A stretch of 64,000 nt of DNA from Novosphingobium sp. SG919 (GTDB taxonomy: Bacteria; Pseudomonadota; Alphaproteobacteria; Sphingomonadales; Sphingomonadaceae): NCBI RefSeq assembly GCF_012932495.1, contig NZ_JABCNG010000001.1, positions 682,001-746,000 of the forward strand, read 5' to 3'. Under the pieces are notes generated by a model. The model did no database searches. It was not told where the DNA came from and worked only from the letters and a program-made list of their open reading frames with translations. Within the stretch, counting starts at the first letter, position 1. Each line of letters begins with the position of its first letter. Shown piece by piece: positions 28,690 to 37,747 of the stretch. Position numbers and translations under genes: made by a program.

Positions 28690-30465
28690 TCAGGCGGGGC
28701 GATCGCGCAGCCGGCTGGCCTTGAGGCGGGGTGGAGTGGCCAGTTCGCCTTCGGCCATGATCTGTTGGCGAAACTGGTCGCGCTTTTCATGGATCGAGGC
28801 GATCACCGGTCCCATCGGCACGCCCAGGTCTACCAGTACCGCTTCCGAAAGTTGGAGCGAACTTTCCAGCGTTTCGGGCACGGCATGGCTGGCCCCGGCG
28901 CGATAGAGCTGGGCGGCATGGCCGGCATCGCGCGCACGCACGATGATCGGTACATCCGGCGCCAGGCTGCGCAGCTTGCGCACAATGCGCAGGGCCAGCA
29001 CCGGTTCGTCCATCGTCACGATCACTGCGCTGGCCTCGGCCAGGTTCAGCCGTTCGATCACCGATGCGCTGTCGATATTCCCGAACAGCACCGGCAGCCC
29101 GGCCGACCGCGCGGCGCGCACCACCGCCGGTTCGGCATCGAGCGCGAGGTATGGGCGGCCATGTTCGGTCAGCATTTCGCCGATCAGCCGGCCGACGCGG
29201 CCAAAGCCCAGGATCACGGTGCGATTGCCCTCGGGTTCGTCCACGGCAACCTCGTCCGGGCGCACGCGGTTGCGCACGCGGCCCGCGCCAACCTGGCCCA
29301 CTTTGGCCAAAAGCGGCGTGATGGTGAGGCCGATGGCGGTGACGATTTGCCAGAATTGCGCGGTGGCCGGCTGGATCAACTGGGCCTGGGCCGCCGTGCC
29401 CAGCACGATCAGCGTGGTTTCCGAAGGGCTGGACATCAGGATGCCGGTTTCCAGCGCGGTGGAACGCTCCTTGCCCCAGAACAGCAGCAGCAGCCCGGTA
29501 ACGAGCGCCTTGGCCACCACCACGCCGGCCACGCCGAGCGCCAGCGGCCAGAAATTGGCCACCAGCACGCGCAAGTCGATCCCCATGCCCACCGTGATCA
29601 GGAACACGCCCAGCGCCAGGCCCTTGAACGGCTTGGTGATTGCTTCCACCTCACCATGGTATTCGGTTTCGGCGATCAGCAGCCCGGCGAGAAGGGCGCC
29701 CATGATCGGCGACAGGCCGGCCGCCCCGGTGGCGAGCGAGGCAACGATCACCACCAGCAGGCTGGCGGCCAGGAACAGTTCCGGGCTCTTGGTCTTCGCC
29801 GCCTGGGCGAACAGCGGCGGCAGGCCAAAGCGGCCGAACACCAGCAGTGCAATGATGACCGCGCCGCCCTTCCACAGCGTTTCGACCATGCTTGGCGCGT
29901 TGGCCGCTGCCACCGGGGCCATGGCGCCCAGCAGGAAGATGATCGGCACCAGCGCGATGTCTTCGAACAGCAGCATGGAAAGCGCGGCGCGGCCCACCGG
30001 ACCCTGCGTGCCGGAAATCGGCAGCACCAGCGCGGTGGACGAGAGGGCGAGCGCCAGGCCCAGGCCAAGTGCACCGGCCACTGGCTGGCCCAGCAGCATC
30101 AGCCCCAGCCCCACCAGCAGCGCCGAACCGACCAGTTCCATCGCGCCCAGGCCAAACACCAGCCGGCGCATCGACCAGAGGCGATTGAACGAGAGTTCCA
30201 GCCCGATCTCGAACAGCAGCAGGATAATGCCGAATTCGGCAAAGGGCTCTATCGCGTGGGGATTGGATATCGTGACGTAATGAAGCCAGGGCACGGCCTG
30301 CGCCAGCGAACCCAGGCCATAGGGGCCCACGAGCAGCCCGACGAGAATGAAGCCGATGATCGGCGTAATGCGGAACCGCGCAAAGGCGGGAATGACGATA
30401 CCCGCCGCGCCCAGGATCACCAGGGCATCGGACAGGGCGGACGTGGATGCGAACTGGCCTGCCAT
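28690..30465 (-). CDS. KefB-type cation/proton antiporter with TrkA-N domain
   Basis: This 591-residue inner-membrane protein of the CPA2 family has about 12 helices in residues 10-390, including the family stretches FAEFGIILLLFEIGLELS and ALSSTALVLPI, and an RCK/TrkA-N nucleotide-binding domain (about 405-525) with VILGFGRVGRLIGE and a following acidic residue in LALDAEP. Such proteins exchange K+ or Na+ for protons and are gated by NAD(H) or glutathione adducts. No KefF/KefG subunit is adjacent. It is convergent with the barrel protein gene and stands alone in its direction. Confidence 0.92.
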   Translation of the reverse strand: MAGQFASTSALSDALVILGAAGIVIPAFARFRITPIIGFILVGLLVGPYGLGSLAQAVPWLHYVTISNPHAIEPFAEFGIILLLFEIGLELSFNRLWSMRRLVFGLGAMELVGSALLVGLGLMLLGQPVAGALGLGLALALSSTALVLPISGTQGPVGRAALSMLLFEDIALVPIIFLLGAMAPVAAANAPSMVETLWKGGAVIIALLVFGRFGLPPLFAQAAKTKSPELFLAASLLVVIVASLATGAAGLSPIMGALLAGLLIAETEYHGEVEAITKPFKGLALGVFLITVGMGIDLRVLVANFWPLALGVAGVVVAKALVTGLLLLFWGKERSTALETGILMSSPSETTLIVLGTAAQAQLIQPATAQFWQIVTAIGLTITPLLAKVGQVGAGRVRNRVRPDEVAVDEPEGNRTVILGFGRVGRLIGEMLTEHGRPYLALDAEPAVVRAARSAGLPVLFGNIDSASVIERLNLAEASAVIVTMDEPVLALRIVRKLRSLAPDVPIIVRARDAGHAAQLYRAGASHAVPETLESSLQLSEAVLVDLGVPMGPVIASIHEKRDQFRQQIMAEGELATPPRLKASRLRDRPA

Positions 30466-30579
30466 CGGCCCAGGCTAGGGGTTATGGTCGCACTTGGCCA
30501 CCCCCGGCTCTCGTAAGATTGTGTGACTGGGGCAAAAGAATGCCGCCGATCCGGATCAAGGCGGTGAAATTTCCTTGAT

Positions 30580-32136
30580 CTAGACAGCCGGTGCGATCAT
30601 TTCGGCGGTCTCGAACCGGCGCTCGGCAAGATCGTCCGGGGCGATCCAGAATTGCAGCACGTGATCGCCCAGGTGATGACCCAAGGCTTCATCGGCGGAC
30701 AGTTCCAGCAGCAGCAACTCGCGGCCGGTGCGGTCGGACTGGTCGATCTCGGTTTCCGACGGCGCGGCCAGCAGGCGATCGGGTACGCGGGCGTGCACCC
30801 GTGCGGCGGTGCGCACGGCCAGGGCGTGGCGATAGGCCAGCCTTGCCACCAGTTCGTCCGGGAACGGAGCCGTGCTGCCGGGCAAGGCATGCAGCGTGGT
30901 TTCCACTGCCGTCACGCACCCGCGCGGCGCAACCAGCCGGGCGAGCGGGGCATACCCGGAAAACCATTCCCAGAACGCCTGGCGCACCGGCTCGGTCACG
31001 TCGGCAAAGGCGGGTTTCGTGCGGGCAAGCGCGTGCCATTCGCCGCATTCGCTCGCGATTCGGGCCAGCAGGGCGCGGCGTTCGTCTTCGCCCGCCTGGG
31101 GCCACAGCGTGCGTGCGGCGGCCGGCATCGTGCGTCCCGCTTCGCGAGACAGCATGGCCACCAGCGTCTGGATCGCCAGCCAATCGTGTGGAAAGCCGGG
31201 CCAAGGGCGGTCCATCAGCCCATCGTCGCCCACGTTGAAATCGTTGGGGGACAGCGCAAAGACCGCAACGGGCGATCCCTGCGCGGCCAGCAGGGCATCG
31301 GCCGTTGTGCTGCCTTCGGGCCAGGTCAGCGGCGGGGCGGCAGGATCGTGGGCGGCGGCGGTGAGTTCGATCACCGCCGGGGCAAAGGGCCATCGCGGCA
31401 AAACCTGTGGCGCATCGGCAGCATCGAGCGCCCAGGGCCAGGCTTGCGCCGTGGCATCGCCATAGGCCGGGGGCAGGTCGCCCGGCGGGTCGGCCTCGGT
31501 CCAGGTCGCGTCGTCTGCTTCGTCCAGCCAGATCACGCGCCCGTGCGCCGGGTGACCGGTGCCTGGTGCGGCGGCCAGATCGGCAAAGAACAACAGCGCC
31601 CCGCTGCCGGGCAGCACGCCCAGCCGGGCGCGAGGCGCCACGGCGGCGCAATCCACCTGCAACAGGAAATGCAGGGGCAGGCCGGTTCGGGGCGAGCGCG
31701 GCCAATCGAGCGGGGCGGGGGTGAAGGGAACGCCGCCATAAAAGCTGCGTGCGCCGGCGGGCGCGGGGGGAAAGGCCTGGCGAAACACCACCGCCTGGCG
31801 CAGCGCGCCGGCAATCGTGGCGGGCAACCGTGCAGGCGCGGCGGTCTCGGCGGCGGGCGGCGCAGTGGCCGCTTCATGCGCGGCGGCGGCCTGGGCGGCG
31901 GCCACGAACGCGGGCAGGTCGGGTGCCGCATCGGCTGCGGGAGACTGACTTTGCGCAACGGCGCTGCCGGGGCCAAAGCTACGACGGCGCACGATCGGGG
32001 CAGGGGCATCCTCGGCCAGTTCGGGCTCTGCCAGGGAAGCAGCCTTGCGGCGGCGGATGATCAGCAGCACCACAAGCGCGCCGAGCGCTGCCACCAGGGC
32101 CAGCCCGATCCCCGCCAATGCCGCCAATTCCCGCAT
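30580..32136 (-). CDS. Membrane-anchored DUF1963 protein
   Basis: This 518-residue protein has a single N-terminal membrane helix (residues 5-27) followed by an RRRK stop-transfer sequence, an Ala/Pro-rich linker (to about 110) and a globular domain resembling the YwqG/DUF1963 family (for example LPLHFLLQVDC, GSGALLFFAD, HLGDHVLQFWIAPDDLAERRF). With RRR on the C-terminal side of the helix, the domain probably faces the cytoplasm. AAGGGGG lies four bases before the ATG at 32136. It follows icd on the same strand but is separated from it by a strong terminator. The function is unknown. Confidence 0.8.
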   Translation of the reverse strand: MRELAALAGIGLALVAALGALVVLLIIRRRKAASLAEPELAEDAPAPIVRRRSFGPGSAVAQSQSPAADAAPDLPAFVAAAQAAAAHEAATAPPAAETAAPARLPATIAGALRQAVVFRQAFPPAPAGARSFYGGVPFTPAPLDWPRSPRTGLPLHFLLQVDCAAVAPRARLGVLPGSGALLFFADLAAAPGTGHPAHGRVIWLDEADDATWTEADPPGDLPPAYGDATAQAWPWALDAADAPQVLPRWPFAPAVIELTAAAHDPAAPPLTWPEGSTTADALLAAQGSPVAVFALSPNDFNVGDDGLMDRPWPGFPHDWLAIQTLVAMLSREAGRTMPAAARTLWPQAGEDERRALLARIASECGEWHALARTKPAFADVTEPVRQAFWEWFSGYAPLARLVAPRGCVTAVETTLHALPGSTAPFPDELVARLAYRHALAVRTAARVHARVPDRLLAAPSETEIDQSDRTGRELLLLELSADEALGHHLGDHVLQFWIAPDDLAERRFETAEMIAPAV

Positions 32137-32203
32137 GCTACCCCCTTGTGCGCAGCTCCGTCACCCGAAACCGCATCTGTTCGTGCTAGCCGGTTCCCAC
32201 CCC

Positions 32204-32234
32204 AAAAGAAAAGGCCCCGGCGAGAGCCGGAGCC
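32204..32234 (-). terminator. icd terminator
   Basis: Reading leftward, GGCTCCGGC-TCTC-GCCGGGGCC (nine pairs, one G-U) is followed by TTTTCTTTT. It lies 29 bases after the icd stop. Confidence 0.88.
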
Positions 32235-32262
32235 TTTCTTTTTCATGCGAAATGGCGCGGGT

Positions 32263-33486
32263 TCAGGCCCAGCTGGCCATTTCCTTTTCCAGGTTCTCGA
32301 CGATCGCCTCGAAGAACTTTTCCGTGGTCATCCACGGCTGGTCCGGGCCGATGAGGATCGCGAGGTCCTTGGTCATCTTGCCGCTTTCCACGGTCTGGAT
32401 GCAAACGCGCTCCAGCGTTTCGGCAAAACGCACCACTTCGGGGGTTTCGTCGAACTTGCCGCGATACATCAGGCCGCGCGTCCAGGCGAAGATCGATGCG
32501 ATCGGGTTGGTGCTGGTCGCCTTGCCCTGCTGGTGCTGGCGATAGTGGCGCGTCACGGTGCCGTGGGCCGCTTCGGCTTCCACGGTCTTGCCGTCGGGCG
32601 TCATCAGCACCGAGGTCATCAGGCCGAGCGAGCCGAAGCCCTGGGCCACGGTGTCGGACTGCACGTCACCGTCATAGTTCTTGCAAGCCCAGACGAACTT
32701 GCCCGACCACTTGAGCGCGGAAGCGACCATGTCGTCGATCAGGCGGTGCTGGTATTCGATGCCGGCGGCGGCGAACTTTTCCTTGAAGCCTTCGCTGTCG
32801 AACACTTCCTGGAACAGGTCCTTGAAGCGGCCGTCATAAGCCTTGAGGATGGTGTTCTTGGTCGACAGGTAGACCGGCCAGCCCAGGTTCAAGCCATAGT
32901 TGAAGCTGGCACGGGCGAAATCGCGGATCGAATCGTCGAGGTTGTACATCGCCATGGCGACGCCGGCCGACGGGAAATCGAACACGTCGAGATCGATCGA
33001 TTCGCCGTTCACGCCGTCGAACACCAGGCGCAGCTTGCCGGGGCCGGGGATCAGGGTGTCGGTCGCCTTGTACTGGTCACCAAAGGCATGGCGGCCGACC
33101 ACGATCGGGTCGGTCCAGCCCGGAACCAGGCGGGGCACGTTCTGGATCACGATGGGTTCGCGGAACACCACGCCGCCCAGGATGTTGCGGATCGTGCCGT
33201 TGGGCGACTTCCACATCTTCTTGAGGCCGAATTCTTCCACGCGGGCTTCGTCCGGGGTGATCGTGGCGCACTTCACGCCCACGCCGTACTGCTTGATGGC
33301 GTTGGCCGAATCGATCGTGATCTGGTCGCCGGTCTCGTCGCGCTTTTCGACCGAAAGGTCGAAATACTTGAGGTCCAGGTCGAGGTAGGGAAGGATCAGG
33401 CGTTCGCGGATCCATTCCCAGATGATGCGGGTCATCTCGTCGCCGTCGATCTCGACGATCGGGTTCTTCACCTTGATCTTCGCCAT
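32263..33486 (-). CDS. icd: NADP-dependent isocitrate dehydrogenase
   Basis: This 407-residue citric-acid-cycle enzyme oxidises isocitrate to 2-oxoglutarate with NADP. It belongs to the subfamily shared with eukaryotic cytosolic and mitochondrial enzymes, as shown by the N-terminus [18 protein letters not shown], the isocitrate-binding SPNGTIRN, the metal-binding DDMVA(S)ALK region, and the [10 protein letters not shown] cofactor loop. Length is typical. It is monocistronic with its own terminator. The ATG at 33486 is the only sensible start. Confidence 0.97.
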   Translation of the reverse strand: MAKIKVKNPIVEIDGDEMTRIIWEWIRERLILPYLDLDLKYFDLSVEKRDETGDQITIDSANAIKQYGVGVKCATITPDEARVEEFGLKKMWKSPNGTIRNILGGVVFREPIVIQNVPRLVPGWTDPIVVGRHAFGDQYKATDTLIPGPGKLRLVFDGVNGESIDLDVFDFPSAGVAMAMYNLDDSIRDFARASFNYGLNLGWPVYLSTKNTILKAYDGRFKDLFQEVFDSEGFKEKFAAAGIEYQHRLIDDMVASALKWSGKFVWACKNYDGDVQSDTVAQGFGSLGLMTSVLMTPDGKTVEAEAAHGTVTRHYRQHQQGKATSTNPIASIFAWTRGLMYRGKFDETPEVVRFAETLERVCIQTVESGKMTKDLAILIGPDQPWMTTEKFFEAIVENLEKEMASWA

Positions 33487-33592
33487 AGCCGTCCTGTTGC
33501 CTTGCCTGGGGAGTTGAACTTACCGCCCCCTTAGCAGGTGCGGAACGCGGCGCAAGCACGGGGCCGGTGATTCTTGGCGGGGGTTGCGGTTT

Positions 33593-34135
33593 TCACGGCG
33601 CGGCCCGCAGGTCATAGATTGCCTCGCCCACGCGGACCCTGTGGCGCCGCACGATGTGCCAGCCGGCGTCTTCGAGCAGGCGGGCAAAGCGCAAGGGGCC
33701 GTGGCGGTGCAACCAGATCACTTCCTTGCGACGCAGGTGCAGCGCCCACAGCACGTCCTGGACCGAGGCGTGGTTGTAGGACAGCACGACCCGATCGAAT
33801 TGCCGCAGTTGCGCAAACAGGCGCGGCAGATCGGTCACGTACTCCACCACGCCCAGCATGGCGGCGGCGCGTTCGGCAAAGGGGGGCAGGGGATCGGCGT
33901 TGAGATCGGTCAGCACCGTGCCCGGGCCGCGATCGACGATATCCACCGGCACATAGCGGGTGGCGGCGGGCAGATGATCGCGCAGCGGCATCAGTCCGCA
34001 GCCGATGTCCACCACGCCCGGTTCACCCGCCAGCCAGGTGGCGGCCTGGCGCGTGCGGCGGTCCCACCGGTCTTGCAGGGCAGACCAGTACAGGCGCTGG
34101 CAAGCCAGTGTCGCATCGGTGGGGGCATCATTCAT
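33593..34135 (-). CDS. Small class I methyltransferase-like protein
   Basis: This 180-residue protein contains a SAM-binding motif I (VVDIGCGLMPLRDHL, about residues 41-55), an acidic residue after the second strand (YVPVDIVDRG), and DRVVLSYNHA at the motif IV position. The fold is that of a short class I methyltransferase. The usual C-terminal substrate module is brief, so it may be a minimal or degenerate member. The ATG at 34135 was chosen by homology-like content; one at 34171 is possible. It is divergent from the sulfatase gene. The substrate is unknown. Confidence 0.7.
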   Translation of the reverse strand: MNDAPTDATLACQRLYWSALQDRWDRRTRQAATWLAGEPGVVDIGCGLMPLRDHLPAATRYVPVDIVDRGPGTVLTDLNADPLPPFAERAAAMLGVVEYVTDLPRLFAQLRQFDRVVLSYNHASVQDVLWALHLRRKEVIWLHRHGPLRFARLLEDAGWHIVRRHRVRVGEAIYDLRAAP

Positions 34136-34247
34136 CCCGGGCAGGTGGCCCGCCTGGCGTGGCAACATCAAGCGCAGTTGGCTCGCATGTGGCGCAATTG
34201 CCGAGGAAACCCGCCCAAGCCGGGCTATGCGTGGCGCTCAATTAATT

Positions 34248-34257
34248 TTGTAGACAA
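34248..34257. promoter_or_regulatory. Possible GntR/FadR-type operator
   Basis: TTGT-AG-ACAA is a short inverted repeat in an AT-rich pocket (AATTAATTTTG nearby), 83 bases upstream of the sulfatase ATG and between divergent genes. Sites of TTGTNNACAA form are typical of FadR-type GntR regulators. No regulator gene is adjacent, so this is tentative. Confidence 0.3.
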
Positions 34258-34340
34258 TGTTGCACGCCCGGCCGAACTCTCCGCCACCATTTCCCAAGCC
34301 TCGCATTGGCGTTCGCCATTGCCGATCAAGGAGCCTTGCC

Positions 34341-35759
34341 ATGTCATCCTCCCGCTTGTCCCGCCGCGCTGCCCTCGCCGGTCTTGCCGCCGGGGGCGCG
34401 GCCCTGGCATCGCCCACGCTGGCCGCGCCCGCGGGAGCATCAGCGGGCAAGAGGCTGAATTTCCTGTATATCATGGCAGATGACATGGGGTATGCCGATG
34501 TTTCTTGCTATGGCCGGCGCGACTATGCCACGCCCGCCATCGATGCGCTGGCAGCGCAGGGCGTGCGCTTTACCCAGGCCTATGCCAACAGCGCGGTGTG
34601 CACGGCCACGCGCGTGGCGCTGATCACCGGGCGCTATCAGTATCGCTTGCCGGTGGGCCTGGAAGAACCACTCGCCCAGCGCGCGGTGGGCCTGCCGCCC
34701 AGCCAGCCCACTTTGCCCTCGCTGCTGCGCAAGGCCGGCTATGCCACCGGCCTGATCGGCAAATGGCATCTCGGCAGCCTGCCCGATTACGATCCGCTCA
34801 AAAGCGGCTATGACGAATTCTGGGGCATCCGCAGCGGGGCGGTGGACTATTACACCCATGCCAATTCGGGCGGAAAGCCGGATCTGTGGGACGGGGCCAC
34901 CCCGGTGCAACAGGCCGGATACCTGACCGACCTGATCGGGGACCATGCCGTGGCGGCGGTCAAGCGCAACGCCGGGATTGCCAAGCCCTGGCTGCTCAGC
35001 CTGCATTTCACCGCGCCGCACTGGCCGTGGGAAACGCCTGATGACGACAGCGAATCCAAGCGCCTGGCACAGTCGAAAGACCCCGAAGCGTTGATGCATT
35101 TCGATGGCGGCAGCCAGAAGACCTATGCCGCGATGGTACAGCGGCTTGACCTGCAGGTTGGCCGCATTCTCAAGGCGCTGGCCGAATCCGGCCAGGCAGA
35201 CAACACCGTGGTGGTGTTCACCAGCGACAATGGCGGCGAACGCTTTGCCGATACCTGGCCGTTCACCGGCAAGAAGACCGAACTGCTCGAAGGCGGCTTG
35301 CGCATCCCCGCCATCGTGCGCTGGCCGGGCCTGGCCAAGCCCGGCACCACCAGCGAGGCGCAGATCATCTCGATGGACTGGCTGCCCACCTTCGTGGCGG
35401 CAGCGGGCGGCGCGCCCGATCCGGCGTTTGCCCCCGATGGCATCGACATCCGCGCCGCGATCGCCGGCGGCACGCTGCCCGAGCGCACGCTCTACTGGCG
35501 CTACAAGCTGCACGACCAGCAGGCCGCGCGCAGGGGTAAGTGGAAATACCTGAAGATCGGGGACAACAGCTTCCTGTTCGACGTGGAAGCCGACCCGCTG
35601 GAGCGCGGCAATCTCAAGGCGCTGCATCCCGATGTGTTCGCTGCGTTGACGCAGGACTGGAACCGGTGGAACGCCACGATGCTGCCGCTCGATCCGCAAA
35701 GCTACAGCCACGGGTTCACCGCGGCGAAGCTCGCCGATCATTTCATCGCGGTGGATTGA
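34341..35759 (+). CDS. Tat-exported sulfatase
   Basis: This 472-residue alkaline-phosphatase-superfamily sulfatase has a twin-arginine-like leader (LSRRAALAGLAAGGA, cleavage near AAP), metal-binding Asp47/Asp48 in MADDMG, and the formylglycine motif Cys87-Thr-Ala-Thr-Arg91. The Pro of the classic CXPXR is replaced by Ala, a variant that is also known in active enzymes. Further conserved parts are GKWHLG, FTAPHWPWE and FTSDNGG. Cys-type sulfatases need a formylglycine-generating step, and none is encoded nearby. AAGGAG lies before the ATG at 34341. The substrate is unknown; sulfated polysaccharides or aryl sulfates are possible. Confidence 0.9.
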   Translation: MSSSRLSRRAALAGLAAGGAALASPTLAAPAGASAGKRLNFLYIMADDMGYADVSCYGRRDYATPAIDALAAQGVRFTQAYANSAVCTATRVALITGRYQYRLPVGLEEPLAQRAVGLPPSQPTLPSLLRKAGYATGLIGKWHLGSLPDYDPLKSGYDEFWGIRSGAVDYYTHANSGGKPDLWDGATPVQQAGYLTDLIGDHAVAAVKRNAGIAKPWLLSLHFTAPHWPWETPDDDSESKRLAQSKDPEALMHFDGGSQKTYAAMVQRLDLQVGRILKALAESGQADNTVVVFTSDNGGERFADTWPFTGKKTELLEGGLRIPAIVRWPGLAKPGTTSEAQIISMDWLPTFVAAAGGAPDPAFAPDGIDIRAAIAGGTLPERTLYWRYKLHDQQAARRGKWKYLKIGDNSFLFDVEADPLERGNLKALHPDVFAALTQDWNRWNATMLPLDPQSYSHGFTAAKLADHFIAVD

Positions 35760-35803
35760 TCATGGGCGGAAGGGGCGGCCCCGGCCGCCCCTTCACCGAC
35801 AAC

Positions 35804-35829
35804 AAAAAACCCCGCCGAAGCGGGGTTTT
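35804..35829. terminator. Bidirectional terminator between sulfatase and tRNA-Val
   Basis: AAAAAACCCCGC-CGAA-GCGGGGTTTT is a short GC stem with A and T runs on either side. It can end both the rightward sulfatase transcript and the leftward tRNA transcript. Confidence 0.88.
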
Positions 35830-35834
35830 GCCGA

Positions 35835-35909
35835 TGGTGGGCGTAGCAAGGATTGAACTTGCGACCCCTACGATGTCAACATAGTGCTCTACCACTGAGC
35901 TATACGCCC
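35835..35909 (-). tRNA. tRNA-Val (anticodon GAC)
   Basis: The cloverleaf is readable on the minus strand: acceptor GGGCGTA with TACGCCC, D-stem GCTC/GAGC, anticodon stem CTATG/CGTAG around the loop TTGACAT, T-stem GCAAG/CTTGC with loop TTCAATC, and an encoded 3' CCA. The loop centre gives anticodon GAC, hence valine. It is 75 nt with CCA and stands alone, with a terminator directly downstream. Confidence 0.97.
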
Positions 35910-35999
35910 GGCACCATCGATTTTCCGTCAGCCGCTCGGCGTCGGGAGCGCCCCACTACCTTTGCCGTTTTGCCTTGGCAAGGGGGCAAATGTGGTTTT

Positions 36000-36362
36000 T
36001 TACGCAGCGTTGGCAAAGATGCGGTCGACCTCCATCACCAGGTCGCGCAAGTGGAACGGCTTGGACAGCACGCGGGCCTGCGGTGCCTCGCGGTTGGCCT
36101 TGAGGGTGACGGCGGCAAACCCGGTGATGAACATCACTTTGGTGGAAGGGCTGATTTCGTTGCAGCGCTGGGCAAGCTCGATCCCGTCCATTTCCGGCAT
36201 GACGATATCCGACAGCAGCAGGTCGAAACGCTCGCGTTCCAGCAGGGGCACGGCCGCGGTGCCCCGATCGACGGCCACCACGCTGTAGCCGGCGTTTTCC
36301 AGCGCGCGCGCCAGATAAGTGCGCATGGCTTCCTCGTCTTCGGCCAGCAGGATGCGGATCAT
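36000..36362 (-). CDS. cpdR: CpdR, single-domain response regulator
   Basis: This 120-residue protein is a stand-alone receiver domain. Asp52 in LLLSDIVMPEMDGIEL is the phospho-acceptor and VLSKPFHLRDL carries the conserved Lys. Together with VMFITGFAAVTL these match CpdR, which in Caulobacter, when unphosphorylated, delivers substrates such as CtrA regulators to the ClpXP protease and is phosphorylated through CckA-ChpT. I chose the ATG at 36362 because GAAGGG lies just upstream and the domain begins there. The protein ends NAA. The neighbour, an N-formylglutamate amidohydrolase homologue, is divergent, an arrangement I recall from other alphaproteobacteria. Confidence 0.93.
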   Translation of the reverse strand: MIRILLAEDEEAMRTYLARALENAGYSVVAVDRGTAAVPLLERERFDLLLSDIVMPEMDGIELAQRCNEISPSTKVMFITGFAAVTLKANREAPQARVLSKPFHLRDLVMEVDRIFANAA

Positions 36363-36568
36363 GTTACCCTTCTGATTTTCCATGTCGTTTTCCAGATGCA
36401 CCCGGCAGTCGCGCGTCGCCGTTGCCGGCGGGGCACGCAGCCGGGGTGCTGCTATAGCGCCCGGCGGGTTAACAATCTCCGGCCGCCAGCATCGGCTTTA
36501 TCGGCCGCGTCCTTTGCCCGCTTTTGCACCCGTGGGGTTTTGACAGAACGCGCAAAGCATTGCAGCCA

Positions 36569-37603
36569 ATGGGCATGGATGCAACCGATGGTCCCGCCCC
36601 TGATTCGTGCCGCGATGGGGCAGTGCCTGCATCCCATTCCTGTGTGCCTGCCACAAGCCAGGATAGCGTGACCCAGGCCGAAGGCGGCGCGATTCCCGGT
36701 GATGCAGGGCCGGCCTTTGTCCTGCATCGCCCGATGCCCGCGCCGATCCCTGTGGTCATTGCCGTGCCCCATGCCGGCCGGGCCTATCCGCCAGGCCTGC
36801 TTGCCGCGATGCGCCAGCCCGCGCAGGCGGCGCAACGGCTGGAAGACCGCCTTGTCGATCTGGTGGCGCAGGCCGTGGCGCGGCAGACCGGCGCGGCCTT
36901 GCTGATCGCGCGGGCGCCCCGCGCGATGATCGATCTCAATCGCGCGCCCGACGATCTCGATCGCGAGATGATCCTGCCCGATCCCGCCCTGCCCGATTTT
37001 CCGCCGGTTGCGCGCGGGCCGATGGCGGCGCGCCGCGCGCATAGCGGGCTGGGCCTGGTGCCGCGCCGCCTGGCCGGGCTGGGCGATATCTGGCGCCAGC
37101 GCACCCCGGCAGCAGAAATCCAGGCGCGAATCACCGGCATTCATGCGCCTTATCACCTGGCCCTGGCGCAAGTGCTGGCCGACCTGGCATCGCGCTGGGG
37201 TGCGGCCCTGCTGATCGATTTGCATTCCATGCCACCCCTGGCGCGGCGGGAAGAGGGGGAATTGCCACCCACCTACGTGCTGGGGGACCGATTCGGCGCG
37301 GCCTGTGCCGGCCCGCTGATGGCGGCGGCCTTTGCCCATCTGGCCGCCTGCGGCGCGCGGGCGGCACACAATCGCCCTTACGCCGGCGGTTATGGCCTGG
37401 AACGCCAAGCCCGGCGCGAGGCGGGGGTGCATGCGGTGCAAGTGGAAATCGACCGCAGCGCCTATCTCGATGCGGCGCTGGCCGAACCGGGCGCAGGGCT
37501 CGCCGATGTGGTGGAAACCGTCACCGGGCTGGTGCGCGTGCTGGCGGGCGAAGTCGCCGCTCTGGGCCAAGCAGCGCAGCGATGGCCGCGCGCGGCCGAA
37601 TAA
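36569..37603 (+). CDS. N-formylglutamate amidohydrolase family protein
   Basis: This 344-residue protein is of the FGase family, which releases formate from N-formylglutamate in histidine breakdown. Recognisable parts are VVIAVPHAGRAYPP near the N-terminus, LIARAPRAMIDLNRAPDDLDREM, the metal-binding LLIDLHSMPP, and VHAVQVEIDRSAYLD near the end. No other hut gene is near, so the substrate may differ. The N-terminal 55 residues look unstructured and the start is unsure (ATG 36569 or 36575, or a TTG at 36524). The gene is divergent from cpdR and ends seven bases before the candidate sRNA terminator on the other strand. Confidence 0.85.
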   Translation: MGMDATDGPAPDSCRDGAVPASHSCVPATSQDSVTQAEGGAIPGDAGPAFVLHRPMPAPIPVVIAVPHAGRAYPPGLLAAMRQPAQAAQRLEDRLVDLVAQAVARQTGAALLIARAPRAMIDLNRAPDDLDREMILPDPALPDFPPVARGPMAARRAHSGLGLVPRRLAGLGDIWRQRTPAAEIQARITGIHAPYHLALAQVLADLASRWGAALLIDLHSMPPLARREEGELPPTYVLGDRFGAACAGPLMAAAFAHLAACGARAAHNRPYAGGYGLERQARREAGVHAVQVEIDRSAYLDAALAEPGAGLADVVETVTGLVRVLAGEVAALGQAAQRWPRAAE

Positions 37604-37609
37604 GGCCAA

Positions 37610-37712
37610 GAAAAAACCACCTGGAGACGTATCTCCAGGTGGCCAAGGTTCAGGGAGGAGGTGCACCAAGTGCACCAATCAGACCGGGCCATGAGGGGAG
37701 CGCCGGCCTGAT
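37610..37712 (-). ncRNA. Candidate trans-acting small RNA, about 100 nt
   Basis: A complete leftward transcription unit with no reading frame is visible. A sigma70-type promoter lies at 37719-37747. A start near 37712 is followed by a hairpin GGTGCAC-TTG-GTGCACC (37660-37676), an unpaired stretch reading CCTCCTCCCTGAACC, and an 11-bp terminator stem (CCACCTGGAGA with TCTCCAGGTGG, 37617-37642) ending in TTTTTTCTT. Exposed CUCCUCC between two hairpins is the usual layout of bacterial small RNAs that pair with Shine-Dalgarno sequences. No Rfam family was recognised by eye, so the identity is open. Confidence 0.6.
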
Positions 37713-37718
37713 GTGATG

Positions 37719-37747
37719 AAGATAGGCAACACTTCCGAACCATGCAA
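37719..37747 (-). promoter_or_regulatory. Promoter of the candidate small RNA
   Basis: On the minus strand TTGCAT (37742-37747) and TATCTT (37719-37724) are separated by exactly 17 bases, an above-average match to the housekeeping promoter for this GC-rich genome. There is no start codon with a ribosome-binding site downstream. Confidence 0.55.

Noticed and set aside
28441..30516. A 691-codon open frame antisense to the KefB-type antiporter
   Set aside because: The composition is Gln/His/Arg-rich and typical of shadow frames; the opposite strand encodes a well-conserved transporter.
30652..33534. A 960-codon open frame on the plus strand across the DUF1963 and icd genes
   Set aside because: It is antisense to two convincing genes and runs through a clear terminator hairpin; the translation is low-complexity His/Gly/Arg-rich.
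36460..36480. CtrA-binding site upstream of cpdR (GTTAAC)
   Set aside because: Only one half-site (TTAAC) is present. The second TTAA at seven-base spacing required for a CtrA box is missing.
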